From assembly GCA_948144175.1 (NCBI GenBank), contig CANXME010002409.1, forward strand, positions 1,307,001-1,371,000: a DNA stretch of 64,000 nucleotides, given 5' to 3'. The number at the start of each line of letters is the position of its first letter. Position 1 is the stretch's first letter. This document shows positions 1 to 11,159 of this stretch, one piece after another. The DNA comes from Closterium sp. NIES-65. Taxonomy: Eukaryota; Streptophyta; Zygnematophyceae; Desmidiales; Closteriaceae. Position numbers and translations under genes: made by a program. The notes under the pieces are model-generated. The model made no database searches. It saw nothing but the letters and a program-made list of their open reading frames with translations, and had not been told where the DNA came from.

Positions 1-1279
1 GGGACCCTCGATCGCCTGAGTGTACGATCGAGGGGTCGGGATGTCTGGTGCATCCGGGTCTCACTCAGGGGCAATCAGCGTGGAAACAAGATGGGGCAAA
101 GCAGCAGCATAGGACTGGAACTCCTCCTGCCTGCCCTCAAGGACGTCTGTGCTAAGAGCACACTCACCCCCGACGGACGGAGGACAGACAGACTCAGACC
201 CAGCAACGAGACTAGCAGCGTAGTCTAGATGACAGCGAGCAGCGAAGTCGACAAGCTGAGCAACTAGGGAAAACGCAGTAGTGGACTCAAAGGAAGGGTC
301 AGTGACAACAGTAGCCAGGAGACGCGTGATAGTAGGACTGGCAGCACGAAGAGAGTCAGACTCCAGGTTAGCAAGAGTAGGAAGAGAGACTCTGGAGGAG
401 ACGGCAACGGGACACGCAGAGGAGCAGTGGAAGGACGCAGTGCCATTTGGTGTGTGCCTGGGACCGCAGGAGGACGCAGACGCGGAGTACGACCACTAGT
501 GCGAGCAACACGAACAGGCGACGCAGGGCGAGACGCAGGCTCACGACGCTCAGCAAGACCTCCAGTAGGACCAGTGTAGGGAGAAGGAGCAGGTAGGGGG
601 GAGGCGGGCTGTAACTGTGATTGCGACTGGACAGGCTGTGGACACTCTAAGGGAGGAGCAGCGACTATGCTCTTCTCTATCGCTAGGAGGGCCTTCTCGA
701 GGAGGTCAACGGTGAGAGTGGTGGGGCAAACTGAGAGGAAGTGGTCCCTGACTACGCGGAGAGAGTCAGGGAGCCGGGTGACTATGTAGTAGAGGGTGAT
801 GTACATGGGGGGGGGGGGTTCTTGGCGCAGAAGTCAGCAGGAAGCGCAACGTGGTAGCGTGTGTCACTAGTGCGGAGGTGCGTAATGAGGTCAGCGACTG
901 TGGGAAAGGCAGCAAGGTCAGGGAAGAGGTACGGTAGCATGAGGCGGCTCAGTGCAGCAGTGGCAGGGGAAGAGTAGCGTGCAACTACAGCGTCGTACAA
1001 GGTCTGAGCACTCTTATACTTGCTAAAGTGTGCACGCTCAGTGGTCGGTAAGTGGCGACGCACAGCAAGACAGGCAGCAGCATCGCGTGTCGCCCACTGT
1101 GAGCGAACAGTGCTGTCAGCAGTAGCAGGCGGGGCAGGGTAGGCACCAGAGTTGAGGTCGAACAGAGAGAGGCCGTCTGCCCTATCGCACTGGAGGAACA
1201 GCTGGAGGTCATCGACCTAGACCTCAAAGTCAACAGCACGGCCCTGAGTGTCAAATGTAAGAACACTGGGGGTAGCCAT
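1..1279 (-). pseudogene. Gag-Pol remnant of copia J with internal deletion
   Basis: The ATG at 1279-1277 starts the conserved family N-terminus (M-A-T-P-S-V). A TAG at 1219-1217 interrupts Gag where element C has Trp. The Gag helical domain continues (R-R-H-L-P-T-T-E-R-A-H-F, then Y-I-T-L-Y near 806). The frame then jumps from E-K-S-I-V-A to A-P-P-L-E-C-P near 660. In full-length relatives G and C that second sequence lies between integrase and reverse transcriptase, so the zinc cluster, protease and integrase are deleted. The left edge (1-260) still encodes the start of the RT region in another frame, with a stop. It cannot make active enzymes. Confidence 0.8.
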
Positions 1280-1339
1280 GACTCTAGAGGTCTAGCAAGT
1301 AGTGGGCTCACCAGTACGAGTAAGTAGGGCTGGGGCGCG

Positions 1340-2110
1340 TCGGTAGGACTGGTAGCGGCTCAGCGGCTCGGCTGCTGGGCGGCTCGGCTGTCGGGCGGCT
1401 CGGCGACTCGGCTGCTGGGCGGCTTGGCTGTCGGGCGGCTCGGCGGCTGGGCGGCTCGACTGCTGGGCGGCTCGGCGGTTGGGCGGCTCGGCGGCTCGGC
1501 TGTCGGGAGGCTCGGCTGCTGGGCGGCTCGGCGGCTCTGCTGCTGGGCGGTTCGACGGCTCCGCTGCTGGGCGGCTCGGTAGAGGCGGCGTCGAGGCCGC
1601 GTAGAAGGCGGCGTCGGGGCCGCTTAGAATCGGTAGCGGGGCCGCGGAGGGGCGGCGACGAGGTCGCAAGAGGGCGGCGACGGGGGGGGGGCGCTAGAGG
1701 GCGGCGACGCGGCCGCGAGAGGGCGGCGACGAGGCCGCGAGGGGCGGCTGCAGGGCCGCTACGAGCGGCTATGGGGCCGCGAACGGCGGTGACGGGGCCG
1801 CGAGAGGGAGGCGACGGGGCCGCGATAGGGCGGCGACGGGTCCTCGAGAGGGCGGCGACGGGGCTGCAAGAGGGCGACGACGGGGCCGCGATAGGGCGGC
1901 GACGGGGCCGCAAGAGGGTGGCGACGGGGCCGCGATAGGGCGGCGATGGGTTCGCGATAGGGCGGCGACGGGGCCGTGGAGGAGGGGCCGTTGAGGGCGG
2001 TGCGACGGGCCGCTAGGAGAGCGGCGACGGGGTCGCGAGGGGACGTCAGAGAGGGGGAGGGCCGCTGAGGGCGGCGCGACGGGTCGCTAAGGGGAGGGCG
2101 GTAGACTGGG
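1340..2110 (-). repeat. GC-rich minisatellite leader of copia J
   Basis: Degenerate tandem repeats, on the plus strand of the type GGGCGGCGACGGGGCCGCGA, fill the space between the PBS and Gag. The repeats lack stop codons over long stretches, so Arg/Pro/Ala-rich open frames appear on the minus strand. I read these as by-products of composition rather than proteins. The same position in elements I, G, A and C holds a different GC-rich repeat. Confidence 0.75.
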
Positions 2111-2212
2111 CGCGCCTCGGTCAGGAGCGACTCGATCTCAGGGCAGGAAAAAAAAGTCGAAGTACAGTGGTGGGCCCTAGGAAGTTCCCATGAGGGAACC
2201 TGCTCTATACCA

Positions 2213-2337
2213 TGTGAGAATTGAGGAATGAGATGAACTAGCACAAAGTTGGGTACAAGTAGGTAACCCTAGGAAACTGTACCCCATAGTGTCTACCCCA
2301 CTATAGCCTACACAAGCTATACAATATGAGTTTGACA
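2213..2337 (-). repeat. 5' LTR of copia J (125 bp)
   Basis: On the minus strand it runs TGTCAAACTC...AATTCTCACA. It shares the family core GTAGGCTATAGTGGGGTA and a GGGTACA...TGTACCC inverted repeat with the LTRs of A, C and G. The PBS lies immediately next to it. Confidence 0.85.
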
Positions 2338-2339
2338 TT

Positions 2340-5300
2340 AATAGCCTCAAAAGCAACAGCAAAAGAATCAAACACCGACCATGGCTGTGGAAGGCCGCGG
2401 ATGTGGTAGTAATGTCAGACACAAGAATCAAGGAGGATCACAACTTCTGGAAAGAGTTGAAACCAACGGCCTGGGCAACACCTAGTACAAAGAAGGGAGC
2501 AGGGGGTGTGGCGATCGTGGCTTTCCGAAAACACTTACGGTTCACGGATGTGATGACCCACCATACATGAAGACTATTAGGGGTAACAATGGAAGGTGGG
2601 GTGACGCCCTTCAGGCTGATTGCAGCATACCTCTCGGCACAACCAGGGAAGCGGACGAAGTTTCATGCTGAACATTTGGTACCTTGTGCAAAGGCACAGC
2701 CGGCGGGAACGAAACTTGTGCGGACCTCAACATCATTGCGGACCCAGACCTGGACAGGTCATCGTACATGGGCTCCGGCAGGGAGAACCAACGCATGCTA
2801 GAGGCGTGGTCTGGTTTCGAACTCCAAGACGTTTTCCGGGCACTCAACCCCGGGGAGAAGCAGTATACGTTCAAGGCGAGGCCATCAGGCACCAGATCCA
2901 GAATTGGCAGGGCGCTGGTGTCAACGTCGCTGCTGGGGCAGCTGATGGAGGCCACTCATTAGTGCGTGCCAAAGAAGCTGTCGGACCACCGTTTTGCGAT
3001 CCGCATTAGTCTCGCCTTCACGTTGTCGCACGAGAGTGGGCCTGGAATCTGGAGGTTACATGCAACGCGGGTGAACCGGACAGGAGTCACGACGGTGATA
3101 CAAAAAATCATGGGGCCACCAGACGGGCAAGGTGGTCGGACGCTGGAGCACACCCTTCCGCGTCTGAGTGCGGCGCTGCGAGCACATGAAAGGGAGGAAA
3201 TTAAATGCGTCAGGGCAGCCAGGCAGCACCTAGAAGCGGAGGTCATAAGGCTGAACCACCTGGTCATGGCGGGGCCGATGGAGGCAAGAGTGAAGGAGAA
3301 GCTACTGACCATGGAGGCACAGCTCGAAGGATATGAGGAGAAAGAAAGGGAGAGGCTACAGGTCCTGGCCGGAATGGACTTGGAGCTGCACGGCAAAATT
3401 CCGTCGACATACCTGTCCGAAAGAAAAGACGGTCATGAAAGAGGTGCTGTACGAAGGGAAGCTGTTTACGGCTCACAAGAAGTTTTGAAAGTAGTTGTCG
3501 AGCACTTCCAAGAAGGCTTCAGGAAGCAGGTGGAGGCAAAACCGCAGGACCGGGAGACAATAACAATGCTCAAACGTTTACCGGAGAATGCAGCGGCGAG
3601 GCTACGCGCACCATGGTCGGAGGCGGAGATTAAGAAGGCGTTGATGGGGCTGTCGAGGGGCAAGTCACCGGGCCAAGACGGCTTACGGCCAGAGCTTTTC
3701 AAGGCTCACAGGGATCTCCTGGGCGGCTTGTTGGTCGAGTTCGCCAAGAGGTTTGAGAGGTCGGGTCTCCTGTGCGAGTCAATTACCGCGACGGTTACAG
3801 TCCTGCTGCACAAAAAGGTGTCGAGAGTTTAACGAATGAGAGAGTTAAGTTGAAAGGTAGGGCCTAGGCTTAGGAGCCTAGGCCCGAACTTAGGTGTCGA
3901 GCGGGTTTCTCCTAGGGTGAGTATCGAGTGAGTTGGAAGAGAAATTGGAGAATGATGGTTTCACTATAGGGTTCGAAGTACATATAGCATAGGAACCAAA
4001 TAAGGTGCACCACCAACAACAGTTTAAATAACTACACTAACTACAACTACAAGCAGTTATAAAACATGACAAATATATTTCGACAAAAGGGACCGATGGA
4101 TCAGTTAGGCAACTACAGACCCATCACGCTGCTGAACACGGCGTACAAGGTGCTGGCGAATCTGTTGGCAAACAGACTTAAGAAGGAGCTACATCTGGTG
4201 ATATCAGAGGATCAGCACGGTTTCATACCTGGAAAGAACCTGGCGGACGCAGTCTCAGTAGTGGCCGACGCGGTGGAGCCTGCAGAAAACGGGGGGTAAG
4301 ACTGGTTCCTCCTCATGGTTGACTTCCAGAAGGCATATGACACAATGGCGAGACCATATCTCTTCGAGAGGATGGGCAAACTGGGCATACCGGAGGAATT
4401 CATTCGGTGGACCAAGGGGCTGCATCACGGCTCCAGGACAAGAATGGCGATCAGCGGCTGGATAGGGGAGAGAGTGGAGATGCAGAGAGGTGTGCGGCAA
4501 GGCTGTCCGCTAGCCCTGTACCTCTTCCTATGCGCACTAGAGCCGTTGTGTAAGAAAATCAAAGAGAAGAAACTGGGGGTGAGCGCGGAAGGGGCAACAG
4601 AGCTGTCGTACGTCGGGTACGCAGACGATAGAACACTGATCCTGAAAGGAGTGGAGTAGCTGAAGGAAGCGGAGGCAATCTTGGAGGAGTTTGGGGTGAT
4701 GTCAGGCCTGCGGACGAACAAAGACAAATCGGTGGTCATGCCGCTGGGAAGGAACAAAGGGAAGAGCGGAGCAGAAGGGGTGAATTTCAAATGGGCAACA
4801 GACGGCGTGCCGGAAAGCCTGCTCGGGATTTGGGTCACGCCGGATGGGGACGCGGGGCCATCGTGGGAGAATGCCTAGGAGAGAGGGAAAACAGAGTTAA
4901 TCAAATGGGAAAGCCAACATCTGTTGACAGCCGCAAGGGTGACAGTAATCAACGCATACATCGTGCCGTTCTTCATATTTCAGGTGCAAATTTACTCGCC
5001 GCCGGAGGAGCTCTGGAAGCACATCCAGAAGACGTGCGACAACTACATCTCCAGCGGGAAGGCCACAGCAAACAAGCTTTTCGTGTTGTGGAGTGGAGAG
5101 TTGGTGCGCTTGCCAAAGAAAGAAGGGGGACTAGGGGAGATAGACCCCAAAACAAGGATCGACAGCATTGCGATCAGGATGGTCGGGAAGCTGATCGCGG
5201 AGAACGCCACAAATCGATGGTTGGCGGAGAGGGCAGCGGCGTTACCTCAAGGAGTGGCGACACTCTTCGCCGACCCATCGGCAGCGAAGCATTGGCCGGG

Positions 5301-6040
5301 AGGCAGCCAGCGATGGAAGGCAGCGGTTGAGGCATTCTGGGAGTCCCCGTACGCGGAGCTGCCGGAGCCGAAAATCGGTTGGGAGGTGGAGCGGGCGATG
5401 GTGTGCTTCAACCTCAAAGTAATGTTCAGGGGGGAAGAGCCCGTATGGGAACCAGCAAGGCACAGAGGAGATCAGAACGGCAAGCTTTGGCGTCCTGGTG
5501 AAGGAAGGGCCGGGAAGGGAGCGCGCAGTGAAGAGCAAAGAAACGATGAGAACGGAACTAGGGGGCGTAGCGGCAGCCAGGTGGGCACTGATGGCATACG
5601 CAGCGATGTCGGAGGAGTGGAAATCGATGGTCACGGCAACCAAATCAGCGGAGGCGGTGGCAGCGGCCGAGGATGTAGTAAGGTCATTCCTCCCGCGGAC
5701 TTAGGAGCACCTCACTGGAAGGTGGCGGGGGTGCAAGACAGCAGAAACGTGGAACTTTTGAGTGTAAGGTGCAGGGAAGACGGAAGGCTGGAAGAGTGGA
5801 GCAGATTAATTAAGGCGGTTTTTGATGTCAAGAGGGTGGAACCGGTGGCAGTCAAAGGCAGAGCCCTAGGGGCGCTAGGAGCGCCGCTAACGAGGCTACG
5901 ACAATTGGACATACTAGATGATGAGGGGTTGCCGGCGAAGGCGAAGGCGATCCGGCGAGCACTTACTGGCCCGACAACATCATCAAGGAAACGAAGCAAG
6001 TGGGAGGAAAGATGGGGAAGAAGAAGAGATCTTCAAAGGC
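2340..6040 (+). pseudogene. LINE ORF2: endonuclease-reverse transcriptase, broken
   Basis: The endonuclease is readable from 2340. It meets a TGA near 2566, then a frameshift near 2690, and resumes to a stop at 2960-2962. A next segment (2966 on) holds the S-D-H motif and the start of RT (G-K-S-P-G-Q-D-G). A solo LTR splits RT at 3819. If that LTR and one AAAGG copy are ignored, the reading passes cleanly from L-L-H-K-K into G-P-M-D-Q-L-G-N-Y-R-P-I. In-frame stops then follow near 4297, 4657 and 4876. The catalytic Y-A-D-D is at 4618-4629. A region with T-E-L-G-G-V-A near 5550 may be RNase H-like, but this is weak. It is an inactive fossil. Confidence 0.75.
3819..4085 (-). repeat. Solo LTR (267 bp) of the element-H family, TSD AAAGG
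   Basis: On the minus strand it reads TGTCGAAATATATTTG...; the left (3' on minus) end is TGTCGAGAG on plus. It matches the 257-bp LTRs of H at 25590 and 26626, including a perfect 11-bp stem around 3860-3885. It is flanked by AAAGG at 3814-3818 and 4086-4090. No internal region or second LTR is present, so it is the product of LTR-LTR recombination. Confidence 0.85.
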
Positions 6041-7720
6041 TCAACCAAGGGGGGTGGGTCTACCTGAGACACACCTGAGGGAGCAGGACCCTGTGGGGGG
6101 AGGGGGTCTACCGGGGGGGGGCCTAGTTTTAGGAAGAGAGGCGCTAGGGGGACCGGGTGGGACGCGTGCTGGTGTAGCCTGTAGAAACAGACCGACTCGT
6201 CAAAGGTGACGTCCTGAGAGGAGAACACGTGACGGTCACGCGGGTAGTAGAACTGCCATCGTATCGAGCTGCAAACGGCTACAGAAAATGGGGAGCAGCC
6301 GCATGGATCATGGAGGTACGAGCAGCCTCCATGACCAAGCCAATGCGACGCTCGGCAATCCCATTCTGCTGAGGAGAGGCCAGAAGCGTGAACGTCTGGC
6401 GGATGCGCTCGTCTCTACAGAACACCTCAAGGCGGCCGAAAGAGAACTCACCGCCCCTGTCAGAGTGCAGACGCAGGACTGGCAAGTCCCGACAAAACCG
6501 CTCGCGCAGCTGGCGATGAGTAGCATGGATCCAGGGGATCAAAACACCGCTGACGTCCGCCTTGCGCCGCAAGGGGAAGACTGTGGTGTAGCATGTGTAG
6601 TCGTCAACAACCAGCAGGAAGTAGCGCTCATGGCCCGTTCCACCGACGGGGGCCAGGCCCCAAACGTCCATGTGGAGAGTCTGCAGAGGAGCAGTGGTCG
6701 GAGGAAACTCGGAGGAGTGAGGAGCGGCGCGATGCCGCCCCTCGACGCAGGAAAGGCAGGGCGGTGCAGGCGAGCGTGGGAGGGAGGGCAGGGACCTGGG
6801 AAGCCCAAAGACAAGGAGACGGGAGTGCATGCTGCAGAGACGCGGCAGTGAGGGGTGACCGAGGCGGTGGTGCTAGAGGAGAGTTTGGTGGGAGAGTACC
6901 CGACATGAGCAAGACGCTGCAAGCTGACCAGACGCAGACCCCTAACTCGACGCAGCCACCTGACTTGACTTAGCCACCTCTGTAGACGCAGTAGTCAGTG
7001 TGTACAGACTAGACCCTGGTCGTCAAGTGAACGTAGCTAGGTGACAGCCAGTCCTGGAGCACGTACACATCGCCACACGCTGCCCTCCAGGAATAAAGGT
7101 ATCAACCAAGACATCCTGAATAGCAGTGTTGCTCACCAAGTTCGTAGAGAACATGGGGAGGTGGAGATCTGAAAGAGAACCGGAGGGGACTGCTGAACAC
7201 GGGAGGACGGTGGAGGCTTGTGCGACTACTGGGCCCCCAGTGGGGTCAGCCAGTGAGACTTGTACTGGTGCAGCAATAGGTGTGAGTGTGGTGCAGTCAC
7301 GAAAGAAGCAACGTGACGCGCCTGAGTCAAGTGTGAAAGCGTGCAAGGCCTCAGCTGAGGCAGGACCTGTGGCGGTAGACGCACGAGCACCTAAAGCTGC
7401 AGCAGACTCACTAGCACTTGGAGCAACATCAGACTCACTAGGACCGAGTGCAGCAGCAGAATCACTAGCACCTGGAGCGGCAGCAGACTCACTAGTACCG
7501 AGTGCGGCAACAGACTCACTAGCACCTAGAGCAACAGCCTCTATGGAACCAGTGACACATCGCCAAGAAACCAACTCACTAAGCAGCTGCGGGGAAAAGG
7601 TCTCCTGCTAACTCCGCTTCCGCCTCTGTGCAGTACGCAGAAAACCAAAGCCTCCACCACCTGGACGGGCTCGCTGCATAACCCACTTACGAAGCTGCTG
7701 AGGGGTGGGGTCGTCCGGGA
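6040..7720 (-). pseudogene. Pol remnant of copia I (protease, integrase)
   Basis: On the minus strand a P-T-P-Q-Q-L-R-K-W module near 7700 leads into a stop and then the protease core T-L-D-S-G-A-S (near 7270). Next come the GAG-pre-integrase C-V-E-G-R segment (near 6745) and integrase motifs H-M-D-V-W-G, H-S-D-R-G-G-E-F and S-P-Q-Q-N-G-I-A-E-R-R. After A-A-P-H-F-L (near 6280) the reading jumps to F-S-S-Q-D-V-T-F-D-E-S, so roughly 90 integrase codons present in relatives G and C are lost. It ends at the LINE junction. Confidence 0.8.
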
Positions 7721-8049
7721 GAGGCATTGACCGCCGCTGTCCACCCCTAGCCGCTGCAACTGCCGTGATAGTGACCATGACAGGCCGTAATGGTCAGTAG
7801 TAGGTCCAGCACCTCCAGCACCAGCAGCACCTCCACCACTCCCAGTCGCAGCTCCAGCACCTCCAGCACCAGCAGCACCTTCAGCTTTCCCAGCAGCACC
7901 TCCACTAGGAGCAGCAGTAGCACGAGCAGCAGCAGCAGCAGCAGCAGAAGTAGCAGCAGAGCAGCTCGGTGGGGCTAGGCGGCAGCACCTCCAGCACTCC
8001 CAGTAGCACCTCCACCAGCAGCAGCAGTAGCATGAGCAGAAGGGTGGCT

Positions 8050-8760
8050 CGGGTTGGGCAGGGCGGTTCGGGCTGGGCGGCGCAGCTCGGACTGGGCGGC
8101 GCGGGCAGCAGGGTGCGCGCTCTGCAGGGCAGCAGGGCACAACGCGCAGGCTGCAGCAGGGCGTGACGCGCGGGGCAGCAGGGCGCGACACGCGGGCTGC
8201 AGCAGGGCGCGACGCGCGGGGCAGAAGAGAGTGACGCGCGCGGGCTGCCGTAGAGCGCGACGCGCGGAGCAGCCGAGCGCGGCGCGCGGGCTGCAGCAGG
8301 GCGCGACGTGCGGGCTGCAGCAGGGCGCGACGCGCGGAGCAGCAGAGCGCGACTCGCGGGCTGCAGTAGGGCGCGTCGCATAGGGCAGTAGGGCGTGAAC
8401 CCTGCAGATGGGGCGCGCTGGGGCAGGAGTTGCTCGCAGGCAGAAGGGGCGTGCAGGGCAGGGGCTGGTCGCGGGCAGCAGGGCGCTCGGGGCAGGGGCT
8501 GCTCACAGGCAGCAGTGGCTCTCGAGGCAGGGGCTGCTCACAAGCAGCAGTGGCGTACGGGGCAGGGGCTGCTCACAGGCAGTAGTGGCGCACGGGGCAA
8601 GGGCTGCTCGCAAGCAACAGGGGCGCGCGGGACAGGGGCTGCGCACGGGACAGGGGCTTCACGCGGGCAGCAGGGGCACGCGGGGCAGGGGGTTGCTCTC
8701 GGGCAGCAGGGGCGCGCGTGACAGTAGGGCAGCGCGTTAGGGCAGGCAGTGCGAGTAGCT
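8050..8760 (-). repeat. Minisatellite leader of copia I
   Basis: Plus-strand repeats of the form GCAGCAGGGCGCGACGCGCG occupy about 8100-8390, followed by GGGGCAGGGGCTGCTC-type repeats to about 8700. They leave long frames open on both strands (Ala/Arg/Cys-rich on minus). There is no recognisable protein, and the position matches the repetitive leaders of the other family members. Confidence 0.7.
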
Positions 8761-8875
8761 GCAGGGCAGCGTGACACTGTGCAAGAGGGCCGGACAGCGC
8801 AAGGGCGCTTCGGGCAGGAACTTAGCAAGGTCGGTGGGCCCTAAAAACGTAACAGGTTTTCTGCTCTGAATACCA

Positions 8876-9001
8876 TGTCAGAATAACTGTGCAAGAAATG
8901 ATTGGATTAGCAAGAGTTATGATACAAGTACTAACCCTAGAAGTGCTGTACCCCATAAGGAGTGCCCCACTATAGCTTACAAGTAAGATTGTACTTTCAC
9001 A
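8876..9001 (-). repeat. 5' LTR of copia I (about 126 bp)
   Basis: On the minus strand it starts TGTGAAAGTAC, contains GCTATAGTGGGG and TAGGGTTAGTACTTGTA, and ends TTCTGACA just before the TGG of the PBS. The outer end could be at 9004 instead (TGTTGTGAAAG). Confidence 0.75.
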
Positions 9002-9004
9002 ACA

Positions 9005-9420
9005 AGTTGGCGTGTCTCTGTGCGCGCTGGTGTGTTCTTGCGCTGGTGTGTGTGGGTACTCGCGTGCGTGTGCGTGGCTGCACGTGGCTGTTTGCGTCCT
9101 CCGCACGCTGGTCGAGGCATGCGTGTTGCGCGCGGTTCTCGTCCGTGTGTTGCGTGTGCGCAGCACTCTAAGGGGCGGCTGGCTGGCGGGCGCTGTGCTG
9201 GCTGGCTGGCTCGCTAGCTCGCTGGCTCGTTGACTGGCTGGCTGGTTGGCTGATTAGGGGGTGCAAACTGGCTGGCTGGCTCTAGCTGGCTAGCTGTCTA
9301 CTGGGCGGCCTAGGAGCTAGGATCTACCTATGATGAGACCATGTCAGAAGTTGAGAAGAACAGAGTGATGAAACTAAGATGGAATCTGGTACAAATGCCT
9401 AACCCTAAGGGCGTATCACT
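9005..9420 (-). repeat. Older copia leader and 5' LTR remnant
   Basis: From 9341 to about 9420 the minus strand reads CTTCTGACA at the inner end, with TTAGGGTTAGGCATTTGTACC further in. This resembles the inner half of the family LTRs. Inward of it, 9005-9340 is a low-complexity leader with GT-rich and GGCTGGCT repeats. Copia I appears to have inserted into this leader. The outer LTR half is not recognisable. Confidence 0.5.
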
Positions 9421-9935
9421 TATGTTTAATCCTCGCCCGATCGGGGGTCTTCATTTCACCGAATCAACACACCGATCGCACGATTGGCAGGCGTCCGGTG
9501 TGCAAGGCAGTAAATATGCAATCGCACAAGTCAGCCAAGCCCAACGTGACAGATCAATGTCCGCTACGCGTTTTGTTGACATGATTTGTACGGTATGTTT
9601 ACATGTCACCATGTCGTGTGTCAATAGAAACACATCGATCGTCAAGACAATCGTGGACATATTCGTGACATCATGTTACTGTAGACTCGCCACCCTCGAC
9701 GAAACCTGGTAACAAGGTAAATTACGATGCTACAGTTTTTTCATTCCTTTCCGAAAGCGGTCCTAGACAGCCAAGATAGAACACATATGATGTGTCTTAA
9801 CCTAGACTAAGCACAGTAACACTATAATGTTACAAGTACAACTTTGACAGGGGAATAGGGGGGAGGGGAGGTTGTGGTTGTGATTGCATATATCTGTGAG
9901 CAGGCCTCATGTTACTGGTATCAGGGCAAAACGTC
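9421..9935. other. No gene recognised
   Basis: Mixed-composition sequence with no convincing coding frame. A 123-residue open frame (9341-9712, plus) begins inside the LTR remnant and matches no family I recognise. A local inverted pairing (CACACCG near 9468 with CGGTGTG near 9496) is visible. Confidence 0.5.
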
Positions 9936-10122
9936 CTGATTACCCTGAAATCAGGATGCAATTTTAAATTTGCCCTGTAATTTCAGAATAGTGTCAATTT
10001 TAACCCTGTGCTATCAGGATGTTGTTATGGTATATGAATTGCCCTGGACATTCAGGATGGCCATGGTGTTCTTCCCTGAAGCGTCAGGATAAATGTTGAG
10101 GCTCGCCCTAACGCGGTTTTAG
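9936..10122. repeat. Degenerate array of short palindromes, about 31-bp period
   Basis: The module CCCTG-N5-8-TCAGGAT recurs with CCCTG starting at 9943, 9973, 10004, 10042 and 10074; a decayed CCCTA follows at 10106. Spacing is 30, 31, 38, 32 and 32 bp. Each module can form a small CCTGA/TCAGG hairpin, and several spacers contain ATTTTAAATT-like sequence. It is best described as a diverged tandem repeat with internal dyad symmetry. Confidence 0.6.
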
Positions 10123-11120
10123 AGGGGGAGGGGTGCGGTCAGGATGACCCGAAACCTAGCACGGGCCCTGTTTGTGAGGGGTTGAGATGGTGGCCTGGAG
10201 TATTGCTGCTGCCACTTGCTTCCACTGGCTGCTGCTGCAGTCGTGCCTCCCCAACTGAATCAGCTCCTCAAGGGGCTTGTCACACCCAGCCGTTTTGCCC
10301 CTTGCCTGCCTATTGAGTATTTTTCCAAGCATTCCAGGTTTAGAGCTTCTTGTGGAGTGCAGTATTCTTCTGTGTGGGGTTGAAGGCTGGGCGGTGCATG
10401 TGTGTGTGTGCGGGGCTGTGGGATGCATGCGTTTGTGGGGAGCTGGGGGGTTTCTGGGGTAGTGCAGCTGTGCATGGAAGGGTGGGATGGTGGACGCATG
10501 CACAGGAAGGGTGAGGTGGATTCGTTTAATGAGGCTTTGATAATGATAATCTTGCACCAGAATAGATCAAATCCAGCAATTAGGTTGCACAAACAAGGTG
10601 GTCTAGATAGAGATCATTCTGGACAGGATCTGGATAGCCCTAGTCACACAACTCCCAAATCAAAAGTACGGTAGAATCACCACAAACACACCCAACAAGC
10701 AGAAATTAAAGCGTATCACGTTCCCACCTCGCGCCAACCACCTAGCGTGGTGAGTGGTGAGTTGAAACGAGGTAGGAACACACCCTCAGCACACCAAGAA
10801 ACTTTGAAAGGTCACAATTGGCCACGTAACCTCCTCCCCATGTGCAAGACAGGCACTGCCTGCCATCATGCATCACTGGCTACAGCTCGCACGCAAAGTT
10901 GTTGAGCCTTCTGTCGTCACGTCATGCATCAGTGAGTAGGTGGGCGATGCAGGCGTGTGGCATGGGAGCTGTGGAGCTATGCTGCTTGCACTGCTGCCAG
11001 CGACGAGTAGTCGTATTGCTCTGGTGTGGGGGAGATGGATTGGGAGGTCCAAGGGGGGAGAGGGTGGATGAGGATGCAAAAGTAAGCGAGGAGCGAGTGA
11101 AGAGAGGTATGGGGAGAGGA
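10123..11120. other. Intergenic, no gene recognised
   Basis: This stretch lies 3' of the minus-strand YHYH gene. There is no supported coding region on either strand. A 12-base inverted repeat with one mismatch pairs 10720-10731 (GTTCCCACCTCG) with 10768-10779 (CGAGGTAGGAAC). A TGTGTGTG run occurs near 10398. Polyadenylation signals for the upstream gene were not obvious. Confidence 0.4.
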
Positions 11121-11159
11121 GAAACGGAGCGGAGTGAAGTGGAGAGGAGCAGGGTGAAG

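Larger units (their letters stand above)
1..2337 (-). mobile_element. Ty1/copia element J, partial (3' part outside window)
   Basis: This is a minus-strand LTR retrotransposon entering from the left edge. Its 5' LTR (2213-2337) is followed on the minus strand by a primer binding site TGGTATAGAGCAGG (2212 down to 2199), a GC-rich leader and a Gag start at 1279. It belongs to the short-LTR family that also includes elements I, G, A and C. It sits inside the endonuclease region of the LINE: the sequence right of the LTR (2338 on) reads directly as LINE protein beginning N-S-L-K. The expected target duplication on this side is TTAAT (2338-2342), but its partner lies outside the window. An internal deletion fuses Gag to late Pol. 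Confidence 0.85.
2338..6040 (+). mobile_element. APE-type non-LTR retrotransposon (LINE), degenerate
   Basis: The order is endonuclease then reverse transcriptase, with no LTRs. The endonuclease has N-S-L near its start, S-D-T-R-I-K-E (Glu of the usual S-E-T replaced by Asp), A-D-L-N-I and the terminal L-S-D-H-R. RT follows with Y-A-D-D. The 5' end is cut by copia J and the RT by a solo LTR. The 3' end abuts copia I near 6030-6040, where the reading passes into copia sequence; the junction is placed by comparing I with relatives G and C. No poly-A tail or clear target duplication was found. Confidence 0.8.
6040..9001 (-). mobile_element. Ty1/copia element I, truncated
   Basis: On the minus strand the order is 5' LTR, PBS (TGGTATTCAGAGCAG), repetitive leader, Gly-rich stretch, P-Q-Q-L-R-K-W module, protease and integrase. 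The Gag capsid-like domain is missing, and so are the RT, RNase H and 3' LTR, where LINE sequence begins near 6040. It is the same family as J, G, A and C. It lies inside an older copia leader/LTR remnant (about 9005-9420). Confidence 0.8.

Noticed and set aside
3819..4085. Intron inside the LINE RT
   Set aside because: It has LTR similarity to H and a 5-bp duplication, so it is a solo LTR.
4081..4299. Separate small gene starting at 4066
   Set aside because: It is LINE RT sequence; the ATG lies in the solo LTR.
9401..9412. CCTAACCCTAA as interstitial telomere repeat
   Set aside because: The motif is part of the family LTR core and not tandem.
9936..10122. CRISPR-like array
   Set aside because: Repeats are only 15-18 bp with poor identity, no cas genes are present, and the surroundings are eukaryotic.
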